From JAEUTH01 sp039931675 (GTDB lineage Bacteria > Bacteroidota > Bacteroidia > AKYH767-A > OLB10), in contig JBDTRM010000218.1 of assembly GCA_039931675.1 (NCBI GenBank), forward strand, positions 1-64,000: DNA of 64,000 nucleotides, read 5' to 3'. Made by a program: the position numbers and the translations under genes. Position 1 is the first letter of the stretch. Every line of letters starts with the position of its first letter. The notes beneath the pieces were generated by a model, which saw only the letters and a program-made list of their open reading frames with translations, was not told where the DNA came from and did no database searches. Of the stretch, positions 25,640-34,445 are shown in pieces.

Positions 25640-27343
25640 TTAATATCCAACAGCTTTATCATCACCACGTGGGTCTGCACCGCCTTCTAATTTTTTATCA
25701 GGCAAAATTAGAATTGCATCTACTCTTCCTATTCCGCTTACTTCTTCAAATTCATATCCCAATTGATTAAGTTCATTTTTCAATGCATCATTAAAAACAC
25801 CCTTCTCCATTTTAATTTTATCGGGCAACCATTGATGATGAAATCTCTTTTCAGTTATTGACTGCTGCATGGTCATGTTAAAGTCAACTACATTTACAAA
25901 ACATTGAAATACTGAAGTGATAATGGTTGAACCTCCGGGTGTACCTATTACCATAAATAATTTTTTATCGTGTTGAACTATTGTTGGTGTCATTGAACTC
26001 AACATTCTTTTGCCCGCTGCTATTGCATTGGCATCCGATCCAATCAAACCGTAAGAGTTAGGCACACCGGGCTTTATGCTGAAATCATCCATTTCATTAT
26101 TCAATAAAAATCCGGCACCGCGCACAACTACTTTACTTCCATAAGCGCCATTTAAAGTTGTGGTGCATGAAACAGCATTGCCTTTTGAATCAACTATTGA
26201 AAAATGTGTCGTTTCATTTTTTTCTGTTATTGTAATGCTTCCTGCTTTAATTTCCGAAGATGATGTTGCATGAGTAAAAGAAAAATCACTCATGCGATTC
26301 AGGCAATATTTTTTATCAAGCAATTGCTGTTGCGGCACTTTGTAAAAATCAGGATCGCCCAGATATGTTGCGCGATCAGCATACACGCGCTTTTCTGCCT
26401 CGGCCATCAGTTGAATTGATTTAGCAGAATGAAATCCCATTGTACTTAAATTATATGGCGCTACCATTTGCAACAATTGTATTAAAGCAATCCCTCCACT
26501 TGATGGCGGGCACATTGAAATAAGATGATAGTTTTTATAATCACCTTCGATTGGTTTACGCCATATTGCTTTATAATTTTTTAAATCATCAAGTATGATT
26601 TTTCCTTTGCATGATTTCATTTGGGCCACAATTTGATTTGCGGTTTCTCCACCATAGAAACCATTTGATTGTTCATCACGAATGCGTTCTAATGTTTTCG
26701 CAAGTTCGGCCGGATACAGTGTATCACCCATTTTCCATAAACTATCTTTTTCATTTACGAGATAAACAGGAGCATCATTATTTCTTAAAAAATCCGAACG
26801 ACTAAAATTTAACATGGCCGCTTCTTTTGCAGTAAGCACTACACCACGTTTTGCTAAATCAATTGCAGGTTGCACTAAATCTTTCCACGGCAACGAACCA
26901 AATTTTTTATAAGTTTCATACATACCTTCCACCGTACCTGGAACTCCGGCAGCCAAACATCCTTCAGTGCTTAAATTTTCAATAACATTTCCTGTTGCAT
27001 CAAGGTACATATCGTGTGATGCCGCTGCCGGAGCCATTTCGCGAAAATCTAATGCACCGTTAGTTCCATCATTCAACCTGTAAACCATCATTCCGCCACC
27101 ACCGATATTTCCTGCAACTGGCAAACAAACCGAAAGCGCAAATTCAGTTGCAATCATTGCATCAAAAGCATTACCGCCCTTTTTTAGAATCTCAACACCA
27201 ATGCGCGATGCTTCAGGATGAGCGCTGACCACCATTGCATGTGATGCAATTACACCACGCTGAGCTTCCTTTCTATCATCGCCAATAAATGAAACATTTA
27301 TAAAGAGAATGAATATGAGTGAAAGAAATTTAATGGTTTTCAT
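25640..27343 (-). CDS. ggt: Gamma-glutamyltransferase
   Basis: A 567-residue gamma-glutamyltranspeptidase of normal length with signal peptide MKTIKFLSLIFILFINVSF. The large-subunit landmarks are GVIASHAMVVSAHPEAS, GNIGGGGMMVYRL and the oxyanion-side DFREMAPAAA. Autocleavage before Thr in EKNETTHFSIVD (about residue 377) would free the small subunit, with its nucleophilic Thr. GSKVVVRGAGFLLNNEMDDF and MLSSMTPTIV are conserved small-subunit motifs. It degrades or transfers gamma-glutamyl groups of glutathione in the periplasm. The amidohydrolase gene lies 11 bases upstream in the same direction, so the two form an operon. Confidence 0.93.
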   Translation of the reverse strand: MKTIKFLSLIFILFINVSFIGDDRKEAQRGVIASHAMVVSAHPEASRIGVEILKKGGNAFDAMIATEFALSVCLPVAGNIGGGGMMVYRLNDGTNGALDFREMAPAAASHDMYLDATGNVIENLSTEGCLAAGVPGTVEGMYETYKKFGSLPWKDLVQPAIDLAKRGVVLTAKEAAMLNFSRSDFLRNNDAPVYLVNEKDSLWKMGDTLYPAELAKTLERIRDEQSNGFYGGETANQIVAQMKSCKGKIILDDLKNYKAIWRKPIEGDYKNYHLISMCPPSSGGIALIQLLQMVAPYNLSTMGFHSAKSIQLMAEAEKRVYADRATYLGDPDFYKVPQQQLLDKKYCLNRMSDFSFTHATSSSEIKAGSITITEKNETTHFSIVDSKGNAVSCTTTLNGAYGSKVVVRGAGFLLNNEMDDFSIKPGVPNSYGLIGSDANAIAAGKRMLSSMTPTIVQHDKKLFMVIGTPGGSTIITSVFQCFVNVVDFNMTMQQSITEKRFHHQWLPDKIKMEKGVFNDALKNELNQLGYEFEEVSGIGRVDAILILPDKKLEGGADPRGDDKAVGY

Positions 27344-27354
27344 AATTCCTGTAA

Positions 27355-28560
27355 TCAGATTATTTTTTTTACTGATGATGATGCAGTGAGTTGAAGATTT
27401 TCCAAATCAATATTTTCTATCAAATTCAATCCCGGTTTTTTCCCTGCTTCAATACTACCGAATGTTTTTTCAATGTCAAGATATTCTGCTCCATTTATAG
27501 TTGCCCATGTAAGCTTAGTTTGCAATGGGATTGAAGGATTGTGTTTGCTGATTGTCTTTAATTCATCCAACACGCTTAAACTCCAATTGCTTGTATAACT
27601 ATCCGTACCAATGCAACACTTTGCCTTAGTTGAAATAAAATTTTCAAACTGTGGCAATCGGTTTTCAATATAAAGATTTGCATTGGGGCAAAAACACCAA
27701 TATAGTTTTCTATGATGTTGATGTGCCCATTCAATATCTTGCTTATCAGTAAAAGTATTGTGAACCAAAAGTGTTTTGCTTTCAGAATTCATTAATGTCA
27801 AAACTGATTGTAAAGAGTTTTTTCCTGTAGCTTCAAATTGCTGCATCGCTAATCCTGCATTGGCAAACAAATCATACATGGCTCCGCTTTTATTTTTGAA
27901 TAATTCACTTTCGGCTTCACACTCTTGGTTATGTATGCTTTGAATGGAATTGTTTTTTGCTGCAAGATTTTTTATCAGCTCAAACAAAGTTGGCGTAACT
28001 GTATAAGGTGCATGAGGAACAATTGAGTGATTTGCATTTTGTGGAGCAATATTTTTCAATTGTTCTCCTAAATCAACACAATGCTGAAACATTTGTTCAG
28101 CGCGTTCTTTAACAATATCAAATGCTTCTATCAATGTGTGGAAATAAATTTTGCTGGTTGCTTTTTTTGCAAAGGTGTAATCATCATTTGAAATATCAGC
28201 CACAGCTACAATTCCGTTATCAAACATTTCTTTTTCGGCATCAATAATTGTTTGCTGAATCAATTCAAGTGCATAATTATTCCTGATGGCAAGAATTTCT
28301 TTAATGAAACCTGCAAGTCCTGTTCCCGGTTTTATCTGGTCTTTCAGATGGGAGAGTTCTAAATGACAATGCGCATTTATAAAACCGGGAACGATAATTC
28401 CTTTCAAGGTTTGAAGTTTGAGGTTTGAGTCCCGATAGTTATCGGGATGAGGTTGCTCTGAAATTGAAATAATTTTTCCATCATCATCAATTTGAATTAT
28501 ACCATTTTTAATAGGTGCAGAAGTTATCGGAAAAATATAATCGGCAGTGATGTATCTCAT
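27355..28560 (-). CDS. Amidohydrolase family deaminase
   Basis: A 401-residue metal-dependent hydrolase of the SsnA/chlorohydrolase type. The metal ligands are visible: VPGFINAHCHLELSHL (His-x-His), VPHAPYTVTP (His), TLLVHNTF (His) and CCIGTDSYTSN (Asp). Family members deaminate purines, cytosine, S-adenosylhomocysteine or aminofutalosine; a role in the futalosine menaquinone route is possible but no mqn gene is here. It heads the ggt operon. Odd feature: residues about 38-52 (from PHPDNYRDSNLKLQTLKG) are encoded by an interspersed repeat with a palindrome, inserted in the N-terminal beta-sandwich. Confidence 0.82.
   Translation of the reverse strand: MRYITADYIFPITSAPIKNGIIQIDDDGKIISISEQPHPDNYRDSNLKLQTLKGIIVPGFINAHCHLELSHLKDQIKPGTGLAGFIKEILAIRNNYALELIQQTIIDAEKEMFDNGIVAVADISNDDYTFAKKATSKIYFHTLIEAFDIVKERAEQMFQHCVDLGEQLKNIAPQNANHSIVPHAPYTVTPTLFELIKNLAAKNNSIQSIHNQECEAESELFKNKSGAMYDLFANAGLAMQQFEATGKNSLQSVLTLMNSESKTLLVHNTFTDKQDIEWAHQHHRKLYWCFCPNANLYIENRLPQFENFISTKAKCCIGTDSYTSNWSLSVLDELKTISKHNPSIPLQTKLTWATINGAEYLDIEKTFGSIEAGKKPGLNLIENIDLENLQLTASSSVKKII
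28404..28446. repeat. Intragenic repeat with palindrome tcccgatagttatcggga
   Basis: caaggtttgaagtttgaggt (28405-28424) runs into an 18-base palindrome (28429-28446). The palindrome matches those at 5178 and 14400. The whole segment is read in frame within the amidohydrolase gene. Confidence 0.7.
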
Positions 28561-28720
28561 TAATTGAAAATTGATTTTTCAAATATGTTAATTAAATCGG
28601 AATACTCACGCGCACCTCGGCCCTAAAAGCGCAACCGCACTATTGTTGTAAAAATGAAATCGGTGTAATCTTAAAGAATCAAATAAATCTTAAAATCCAA
28701 TAATCCTTAAATCCTAGTCC

Positions 28721-28728
28721 TATCTTTG
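28721..28728 (+). promoter_or_regulatory. Possible -7 element TATCTTTG of rlmN
   Basis: TATCTTTG fits the TAnnTTTG -7 consensus and ends 8 bases before the rlmN ATG. No TTG lies at the expected -33 spacing, so the call is weak. If used, the 5' leader would be very short. Confidence 0.35.
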
Positions 28729-28736
28729 TCCCCGGA

Positions 28737-29786
28737 ATGAATTCAAAGAAAGACATACGTGCATTAACATTGGAGCAGTTGCAGGAATTTTTTATCACCA
28801 ATGGTGAACAGAAATTTCGTGCAAAACAAGTGATGGATTGGTTATGGAAAAATTCTGCCACATCTTTCGATCAGATGAATAATGTGAGCAAGAAAATGCG
28901 CGAAGCTTTGGAGCAAAATTTTGTAATCAATGCCGTTATAGTGGACACGAAGCAGGTAAGCAGTGACCACACCATTAAAAATGCTTTCCGTTTATATGAC
29001 GGCAATATTGTTGAGGGAGTTTTAATTCCCACTGAAAATCGCATGACAGCTTGTGTTTCATCGCAGGTGGGTTGCAGTCTTACATGTAAGTTTTGTGCAA
29101 CAGGCAGATTAGAGCGTTTGCGAAATCTCAATGCCGATGAGATTTACGACCAGGTGGCCCTTATTAAAAAACAAGCCGAAGACCATTACAACATTCCGCT
29201 CACCAACATTGTTTATATGGGGATGGGCGAACCTCTTTTGAATTACAGCAACGTATTGAAATCAATTGAGCACATTACCTCGCCCGAAGGTTTGAACATG
29301 GCAGCCAAGCGCATCACCGTTTCAACGGCAGGCATTGCAAAAATGATTAAGAAATTGGGTGATGATGATGTGCGGTTTAACCTTGCGCTTTCATTACATG
29401 CAGCCAACGATAAAAAACGCGACCAGATTATGCCCATCAACGAGCACAATAATCTTGAAGCGCTTCGCGAAGCATTAAAATATTTTTATGATAAAACGGG
29501 AACACCTGTTACGTATGAATACATCGTGTTCAATAATTTTAATGATTCGCCTGAAGATGCTTACGAACTTTGGCAGTTTGCAAAGAACATTCCCTGCAAG
29601 ATTAATCTTATCGAATACAACCCGATAGAAGGCGGTACTTTTGTAAATGCCAAAGAAGATAAAATAGATGCCTTTAAAAATTATCTTGAGCATAAAGGTC
29701 TGATAGTTAATGTACGCAGAAGCCGTGGTAAAGATATTGACGCGGCCTGCGGGCAATTGGCTAACAAGTCGGTAAAAACGGTATGA
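28737..29786 (+). CDS. rlmN: 23S rRNA (adenine2503-C2)-methyltransferase RlmN
   Basis: A 349-residue radical SAM enzyme. The iron-sulfur motif is CSLTCKFC (Cys113, Cys117, Cys120), followed by ATGRLERLRN. IVYMGMGEPLLNYSNV is the family's SAM-binding GMGEP, and AACGQLANKS near the C-terminus holds the Cys that carries the methyl intermediate. It methylates A2503 of 23S rRNA, and also some tRNAs. All catalytic Cys residues are retained. It appears monocistronic; divergent from the amidohydrolase-ggt operon. Confidence 0.95.
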   Translation: MNSKKDIRALTLEQLQEFFITNGEQKFRAKQVMDWLWKNSATSFDQMNNVSKKMREALEQNFVINAVIVDTKQVSSDHTIKNAFRLYDGNIVEGVLIPTENRMTACVSSQVGCSLTCKFCATGRLERLRNLNADEIYDQVALIKKQAEDHYNIPLTNIVYMGMGEPLLNYSNVLKSIEHITSPEGLNMAAKRITVSTAGIAKMIKKLGDDDVRFNLALSLHAANDKKRDQIMPINEHNNLEALREALKYFYDKTGTPVTYEYIVFNNFNDSPEDAYELWQFAKNIPCKINLIEYNPIEGGTFVNAKEDKIDAFKNYLEHKGLIVNVRRSRGKDIDAACGQLANKSVKTV

Positions 29787-30180
29787 CACTGTAAAACCTT
29801 TTTACATTCAACCTTGTAGAGACGCAACGCATTGCGTCTCGCTACGTGATAAAGAACCCTTGAGGTCTCTTAAAAATTTGTTTCGGATTAAACCACATTT
29901 TGATTTTAAAAAATAAAAAGTATGTTTACCCCACGCTAATCATCAAAAGGAATTGTAAAAATTTTAATAGCCGGTTTCAGCAAAGCAAATTTTTACTTCT
30001 TTAGCAATCATTTTAATCGTCAAAAAATAATTAATCGTTTATTAAGAATAAAAACAAACCAGCTTACAAGCGATATTTCCCCTGATCTCTTGCATGCACA
30101 TTACGTAATGAAGTTAAAGCTGTTACAACCAACCAAAATAATAGTGATAAAATAATTACCTGTGCTGTAATTTTTCAAAA
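29787..30180. other. Gene-free spacer with gagacgcaa / ttgcgtctc palindrome
   Basis: About 390 bases without a supportable gene. A 22-base palindrome (29819-29840; arms gagacgcaa and ttgcgtctc) follows rlmN and may end its transcript. This word is a widespread interspersed repeat. The remainder is AT-rich with only a small dyad cattacgtaatg (30099-30110). I see no RNA or promoter there with confidence. Confidence 0.55.
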
Positions 30181-30212
30181 CAAAGAGGCTGCCCTAACGA
30201 GCAGCCTTTTGT
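30181..30212 (-). terminator. Terminator of acpP-fabF
   Basis: aggctgc / gcagcct (30186-30192 and 30201-30207) form a stem 18 bases beyond the fabF stop. On the minus strand it is preceded by A-rich and followed by T-rich sequence. Confidence 0.75.
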
Positions 30213-30230
30213 TTTATATTGAATAGATTA

Positions 30231-31487
30231 TTAATCTAAATATTTCTTGAAAATAACGCTTGCGTTATGACCGCCAAAACCAAAAGTGTTGCTTAATGCA
30301 GCGCGCAGCGGACGTTGTTGTGCTTTATGAAAAGTAAGATTCAAACGGGTGTCGAACTCAGGATCGTCAGTAAAGTGATTGATGGTTGGTGGTACAATAT
30401 CATTCTTAACCGCAAGTATTGAAGCGATGGCTTCAATAGCGCCTGCACCACCAAGCAAGTGACCATGCATTGACTTGGTTGAACTGATATTAATTTTAAA
30501 AGCATGATCGCCAAAGGCACGTTGAATTGCTTTTATTTCCTGTGGGTCGCCTATAGGAGTAGAAGTACCGTGTACATTAACATAATCAATATCTTCGGGT
30601 TGCATTTCAGCATCGCTTAGTGCATTGAGCATTACGTTATATGCACCGAGACCTTCGGGATGTGGCGCTGTCATGTGATAGGCATCGGCACTCATGCCAC
30701 CGCCCACCATTTCGGCATAAATTTTTGCTCCGCGTTTTATAGCATGTTCATACTCTTCAAGTATAATGCAACCTGCGCCTTCTCCTAAAACAAATCCATC
30801 ACGATCTTTATCGAAAGGGCGCGAAGCTGTTTCGGGTGAATCATTGCGCGTGCTCATGGCATGTAGCGCATTGAATCCACCAACCCCTGCTTCATTAATG
30901 GCTGCTTCGCTTCCACCGCTCACTATAATATCAGCCTTTCCCAAACGGATGTAATTAAAAGCATCAATAATTGAATTGGTTGAACTTGCACATGCTGAAA
31001 CAGTGGTGAAGTTAGGCCCGCGAAAACCGAAACGCATGGAAATCAATCCGGGTGCTATATCGGCTATCATCTTGGGAATAAAAAAAGGATTGAAGCGCGG
31101 TGTGCCATCGCCAAGGGCGAATGCACTTACTTCATCCTGGAAGGTGCGTAAGCCGCCAATTCCCGATCCCCATATTACTCCCACACGGTCAACATTAATG
31201 GATGGATTGTTACCGATGCCTGCATCGGCCACACCCTGCGCGCTTGATGCAATGGCGAAATGCGTAAACAAGTCCATCTTACGGGCTTCTTTGCGATCTA
31301 CATAAGCAGATATGTCAAAGTTTTTTACCTCGCAGGCAAACTGTGTTTTGAATTTCGATGCGTCAAAACGGGTAATAGGTGCTGACCCCGAAACCCCTGA
31401 TACAAGAGCCTTCCAGTACTCGTCAACAGTATTGCCGAGCGGAGTGACTGCACCAAGACCGGTAACAACAACCCGTTTTAAAACCAT
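30231..31487 (-). CDS. fabF: Beta-ketoacyl-ACP synthase II FabF
   Basis: A 418-residue condensing enzyme of fatty-acid elongation. The Cys-His-His triad is visible: TVSACASSTNSI, DYVNVHGTSTPIGD, and ISSTKSMHGHLLGGAGAIE. The N-terminal KRVVVTGLGAVTPLGNTV and C-terminal SNTFGFGGHNASVIF are classic. FabF joins malonyl-ACP to acyl-ACP and favours elongation of unsaturated chains. It starts 24 bases after acpP and shares its transcript. Cytosolic; nothing unusual. Confidence 0.97.
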   Translation of the reverse strand: MVLKRVVVTGLGAVTPLGNTVDEYWKALVSGVSGSAPITRFDASKFKTQFACEVKNFDISAYVDRKEARKMDLFTHFAIASSAQGVADAGIGNNPSINVDRVGVIWGSGIGGLRTFQDEVSAFALGDGTPRFNPFFIPKMIADIAPGLISMRFGFRGPNFTTVSACASSTNSIIDAFNYIRLGKADIIVSGGSEAAINEAGVGGFNALHAMSTRNDSPETASRPFDKDRDGFVLGEGAGCIILEEYEHAIKRGAKIYAEMVGGGMSADAYHMTAPHPEGLGAYNVMLNALSDAEMQPEDIDYVNVHGTSTPIGDPQEIKAIQRAFGDHAFKINISSTKSMHGHLLGGAGAIEAIASILAVKNDIVPPTINHFTDDPEFDTRLNLTFHKAQQRPLRAALSNTFGFGGHNASVIFKKYLD

Positions 31488-31511
31488 GAGGAAATTTTGG
31501 AGTGGAAAAAA

Positions 31512-31748
31512 TTACTTAGCGTTCGCTTTGATGTAATCAATAGCGTGACCTACTGTCTGGATTTTTTCTGCCTGGTCATCAGGGATAGCTATATTGAATT
31601 CTTTTTCGAATTCCATTATAAGCTCAACAGTATCCAAAGAGTCTGCACCAAGGTCAGTTGTAAAGCTTGATTCATTTGTTATTTCAGCCGCGTCAACACC
31701 AAGTTTATCAACGATGATAGCTTTTACTCTAGAGTCAATATCTGACAT
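31512..31748 (-). CDS. acpP: Acyl carrier protein AcpP
   Basis: A 78-residue acidic acyl carrier protein. The phosphopantetheine Ser lies in TDLGADSLDTVELIM (about residue 37), and the helix II recognition face EFEKEFNIAIPDDQAE is intact. It carries growing acyl chains in fatty-acid synthesis. It is the first gene of the acpP-fabF operon, and a canonical promoter lies 44 bases upstream. Confidence 0.97.
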   Translation of the reverse strand: MSDIDSRVKAIIVDKLGVDAAEITNESSFTTDLGADSLDTVELIMEFEKEFNIAIPDDQAEKIQTVGHAIDYIKANAK

Positions 31749-31791
31749 AGTTAATAGGTTTTAATTATTTTCGTTTTTAATAAAGAGGCGG

Positions 31792-31820
31792 CAAAAGTAA
31801 TAATTTATAGATACAGACAA
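31792..31820 (-). promoter_or_regulatory. Promoter of acpP, TTG-N18-TACTTTTG
   Basis: Reading the minus strand, TTG (31820-31818) is followed by 18 bases and TACTTTTG (31799-31792), matching the Bacteroidota consensus. The acpP ATG begins at 31748, giving a leader of about 35-40 bases. Confidence 0.75.
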
Positions 31821-31856
31821 ATTTTTTTTCGAGATGCAAAAACCTCTGTCACAATC

Positions 31857-32489
31857 TCACCACAACACCCCCGCTGTTACTCCATAGCCGTAAGGCATCC
31901 AATCAGAACTTTTTGGATTTGAAGTTTTCTTATTATAACGACTTAATGCTGTTTCAAAAAATGGTGTAAGTTGAAGTCCAATATTTTTGGGGAGATTATA
32001 TTGCAGGGATAAATTTGTTCGTGTGGAGAACACTAATTCCCTATAATCTTCAGGATTACCAATACCAAATTCCGGAGTTATTAATTGGCCAAGATTTAAT
32101 GTTAGTTTTTTATATTTAAAAAGGTCATAAGATAATCCTAATTGCATGTTTATAAAAGCAAAACTCTTTTGATATTTATAGTGCCGATCATTCTCTGTAT
32201 TACCACAATCAGACATCGGAATACCTTCTTCAGTCCAACCCTTTTGACTTATACCCCCACCTGCATCAATATACCATCTGTTACAAATTTCTATCTGTTC
32301 AATAAAATTAAAATCAAAAAATGCTCCTCCGGTTTGTGATATAGGTGTTTGGTCTGAGTTATCAGGTAAATATAATTTGTCGTAAAAGTTCATCGAAGCA
32401 AAACCTAAATTAAAACTCGCTTTGTTTTTGTTTTGACTGTACGTTTCCAATGAAAATAAAAGTAAAATAAACAGTGTGATGGTTTTCAT
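31857..32489 (-). CDS. PorT-like outer-membrane beta-barrel protein
   Basis: A 210-residue exported protein with signal peptide MKTITLFILLLFSLETYS. The mature part is eight or so amphipathic strands (for example INMQLGLSYDLFKYKKLTLN and NLSLQYNLPKNIGLQLTPFF) ending in a Trp, the layout of small PorT-type barrels. It is probably an outer-membrane protein. No catalytic motif is seen and the function is unknown. Its promoter overlaps the end of the preceding T9SS gene. Confidence 0.7.
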   Translation of the reverse strand: MKTITLFILLLFSLETYSQNKNKASFNLGFASMNFYDKLYLPDNSDQTPISQTGGAFFDFNFIEQIEICNRWYIDAGGGISQKGWTEEGIPMSDCGNTENDRHYKYQKSFAFINMQLGLSYDLFKYKKLTLNLGQLITPEFGIGNPEDYRELVFSTRTNLSLQYNLPKNIGLQLTPFFETALSRYNKKTSNPKSSDWMPYGYGVTAGVLW

Positions 32490-32512
32490 TTTGCTTGTGG
32501 TTTTTGAGTTGT

Positions 32513-32540
32513 CAAAGCTATAATAATTATTCCTTCACAA
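32513..32540 (-). promoter_or_regulatory. Promoter TTG-N17-TAGCTTTG for the small barrel gene
   Basis: On the minus strand TTG (32540-32538) precedes TAGCTTTG (32520-32513) by 17 bases. The -33 element lies inside the last codons of the upstream T9SS gene. The barrel gene's ATG is at 32489. Confidence 0.6.
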
Positions 32541-34149
32541 CCTTACCTTTCTTAACTACACCATTCTTATTACTTACTGAATAGATATAAATGCCTTTTG
32601 AGAGTTGTATAGTGTTTAGGGTTCCTGCATTGGTAAATTGCTTTTGTAATAATTTGCGCGAGATGATGTCGTAAATAGTTATTGTTACTTGTTGATTATT
32701 GCTGCTCGTAACACTTAGGCTATTAGTGAAAGGGTTAGGATAAACATTAATTAAATTTTCCTGCTCATTAATTTTATCAATACCGGTTGAAAAACAAATT
32801 GCAGTTATTGCCGGCACATAGCTGGTGGTATCACTCAACGGCCAACTATAGGTGCTGTCACCTACAGATTCAACAAATGAAGTACTAAGCAAAGGAAGGT
32901 TTATATTACCGGTAACATGTGCAGGTATTGAATCAGTACAAAAGCTATTGCAGTTCTTATCTGTCTTAATAAAATAACTGTCGCCTTTCAGTATTGAACC
33001 AATAGGATTTTTTGGTCCTAATGCTGCGATAAAAAAGCCGCTGTCCAAAGTCTGAAGCATGTCAATGCCTTCATAATTTACAATTTCCATGTGGGTTTTA
33101 GAAGATAAATAATTTCCGTTTGAATCGGCATTGACAGAATATAGAAGAAAATTTCCATTCAAATTAGTAGCCGCCCCGTTGAGTTGGTATGAACCATCAG
33201 ACAACGGCAACAATTTTGACAAATGATACCAGACATATCCAACCATATTAGAAATTCCAAAAGTTTTTGCCCATAATACAACTCCTGCACTATCTGTTTT
33301 AAGCAGGAGGTAGTATGGATTTACAATTGAATCATTTGTAGCGTCAATACTACCTCCTACCATAAATCCGCCATCAGCAGTTTCATAAACATTTTTAAAC
33401 TCATCATAATATGGCGTTCCATAACTCCTCATCCATTGCGTGTTTCCTGATGAATCTGTTTTAATTATTGTGCTGTTGTTAGCGGGGTCGCCAACCGTGT
33501 TTCTTGTTGCACCACAAATAATAAATCCAATATCGCTTGTCTGGCTTAAGTGCAATGCCATAAAACCATATAAAGTATTGGTATCAGTAATTGATTTGCT
33601 CCATTGCAGAATACCATTGGAATCAGTTTTTATCAATAAACATTTCCTTAAAGGAGATGATGAAGAATAACCACAAGCCGCAAATCCCCCATCATTGGTT
33701 TGTGTGACAAAGCACAACTCTTCGGCCAATTCTTCTTCAAATATTCTACACCACAATACATTACCCATTGAACTAACCTTGATTAAATAACTCTTATTAA
33801 ACAAAAGCGGATGTATGATAGCAGATCCGCATAAAATAAATCCACCGTCAGTGCATAATTGTATTGAAGATGGCTCGAAAAATAGCGCGGCAGAATCTCC
33901 AAAGAATTTTCTCCACACATAATTACCGTTAGAATCAAGTTTAATTATGTTTAAATAATAAATCCCTGGCAAAAGTGAATTGACAGCTACTCCGGCAAGG
34001 ATATAGCCATTGTCATTAGTTCTTGTCATTGCCGAGTGTCCATTCCCTTGTCCACTTGAATATGTTTTCTGAAAAGTAATTTGACTGAAAGCAATGTTGG
34101 TGAAAACTACAAGAAGAAATACAATGAAGGGTGTAATTATTGTTTTCAT
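32527..34149 (-). CDS. T9SS-secreted repeat protein (type A sorting domain)
   Basis: A 540-residue secreted protein starting with signal peptide MKTIITPFIVFLLVVFTNIAFS. A series of six or seven repeats of about 55 residues follows, each with the pattern (I/L)KxDSxGNxxWxKxFG, as in KLDSNGNYVWRKFFGD and KTDSSGNTQWMRSYGT. These probably form a beta-propeller. The C-terminus is a T9SS type A domain (LINVYPNPFTNSLSV, ISRKLLQKQF, LSKGIYIYSVSNKNG). I chose the ATG at 34149; a TTG at 34161 is also in frame. It is exported to the surface or medium. The ligand is unknown. Confidence 0.8.
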   Translation of the reverse strand: MKTIITPFIVFLLVVFTNIAFSQITFQKTYSSGQGNGHSAMTRTNDNGYILAGVAVNSLLPGIYYLNIIKLDSNGNYVWRKFFGDSAALFFEPSSIQLCTDGGFILCGSAIIHPLLFNKSYLIKVSSMGNVLWCRIFEEELAEELCFVTQTNDGGFAACGYSSSSPLRKCLLIKTDSNGILQWSKSITDTNTLYGFMALHLSQTSDIGFIICGATRNTVGDPANNSTIIKTDSSGNTQWMRSYGTPYYDEFKNVYETADGGFMVGGSIDATNDSIVNPYYLLLKTDSAGVVLWAKTFGISNMVGYVWYHLSKLLPLSDGSYQLNGAATNLNGNFLLYSVNADSNGNYLSSKTHMEIVNYEGIDMLQTLDSGFFIAALGPKNPIGSILKGDSYFIKTDKNCNSFCTDSIPAHVTGNINLPLLSTSFVESVGDSTYSWPLSDTTSYVPAITAICFSTGIDKINEQENLINVYPNPFTNSLSVTSSNNQQVTITIYDIISRKLLQKQFTNAGTLNTIQLSKGIYIYSVSNKNGVVKKGKVVKE

Positions 34150-34329
34150 GATTTTGCTCAATAATCACAAGACGCAATTTGGGTTAAAAAGGTTGCACTG
34201 AGAATGGCGGATTCAAAAAATTCTTCATAAGGGCATATCACAATTATATGTTCAAACTTTTAAAGATCACGAATAGAAACTTTAAGCCCTCAACCTCCAA
34301 ACCCCAATCTCCAAACCCAAATATTAATT

Positions 34330-34337
34330 TACATTTG
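34330..34337 (+). promoter_or_regulatory. Possible -7 element TACATTTG of uppS
   Basis: TACATTTG fits the TAnnTTTG consensus but has no TTG at -33. The inverted repeat at 34356-34441 lies between this box and the uppS start, so the leader RNA would carry a long hairpin. Confidence 0.35.
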
Positions 34338-34355
34338 TCGCCCTTTATAAAAAAA

Positions 34356-34441
34356 GAACTAAGATTTGCAGGATTAAAGGATTGTAGGATTTTATTTTTG
34401 TCTTTCTTTAATCCTATCATCCTATAAATCTTAGTTCAGAC
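34356..34441. repeat. Imperfect inverted repeat abutting the uppS start
   Basis: The left arm gaactaagatttgcaggatt (from 34356) pairs with a right arm ending ctataaatcttagttcaga (34422-34440), four bases before the uppS ATG. The right-end sequence recurs as ataaatcttagctcagacaa (10199-10218) next to the GH57 stop. This suggests a small non-autonomous mobile or palindromic element. Confidence 0.6.
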
Positions 34442-34445
34442 AATT

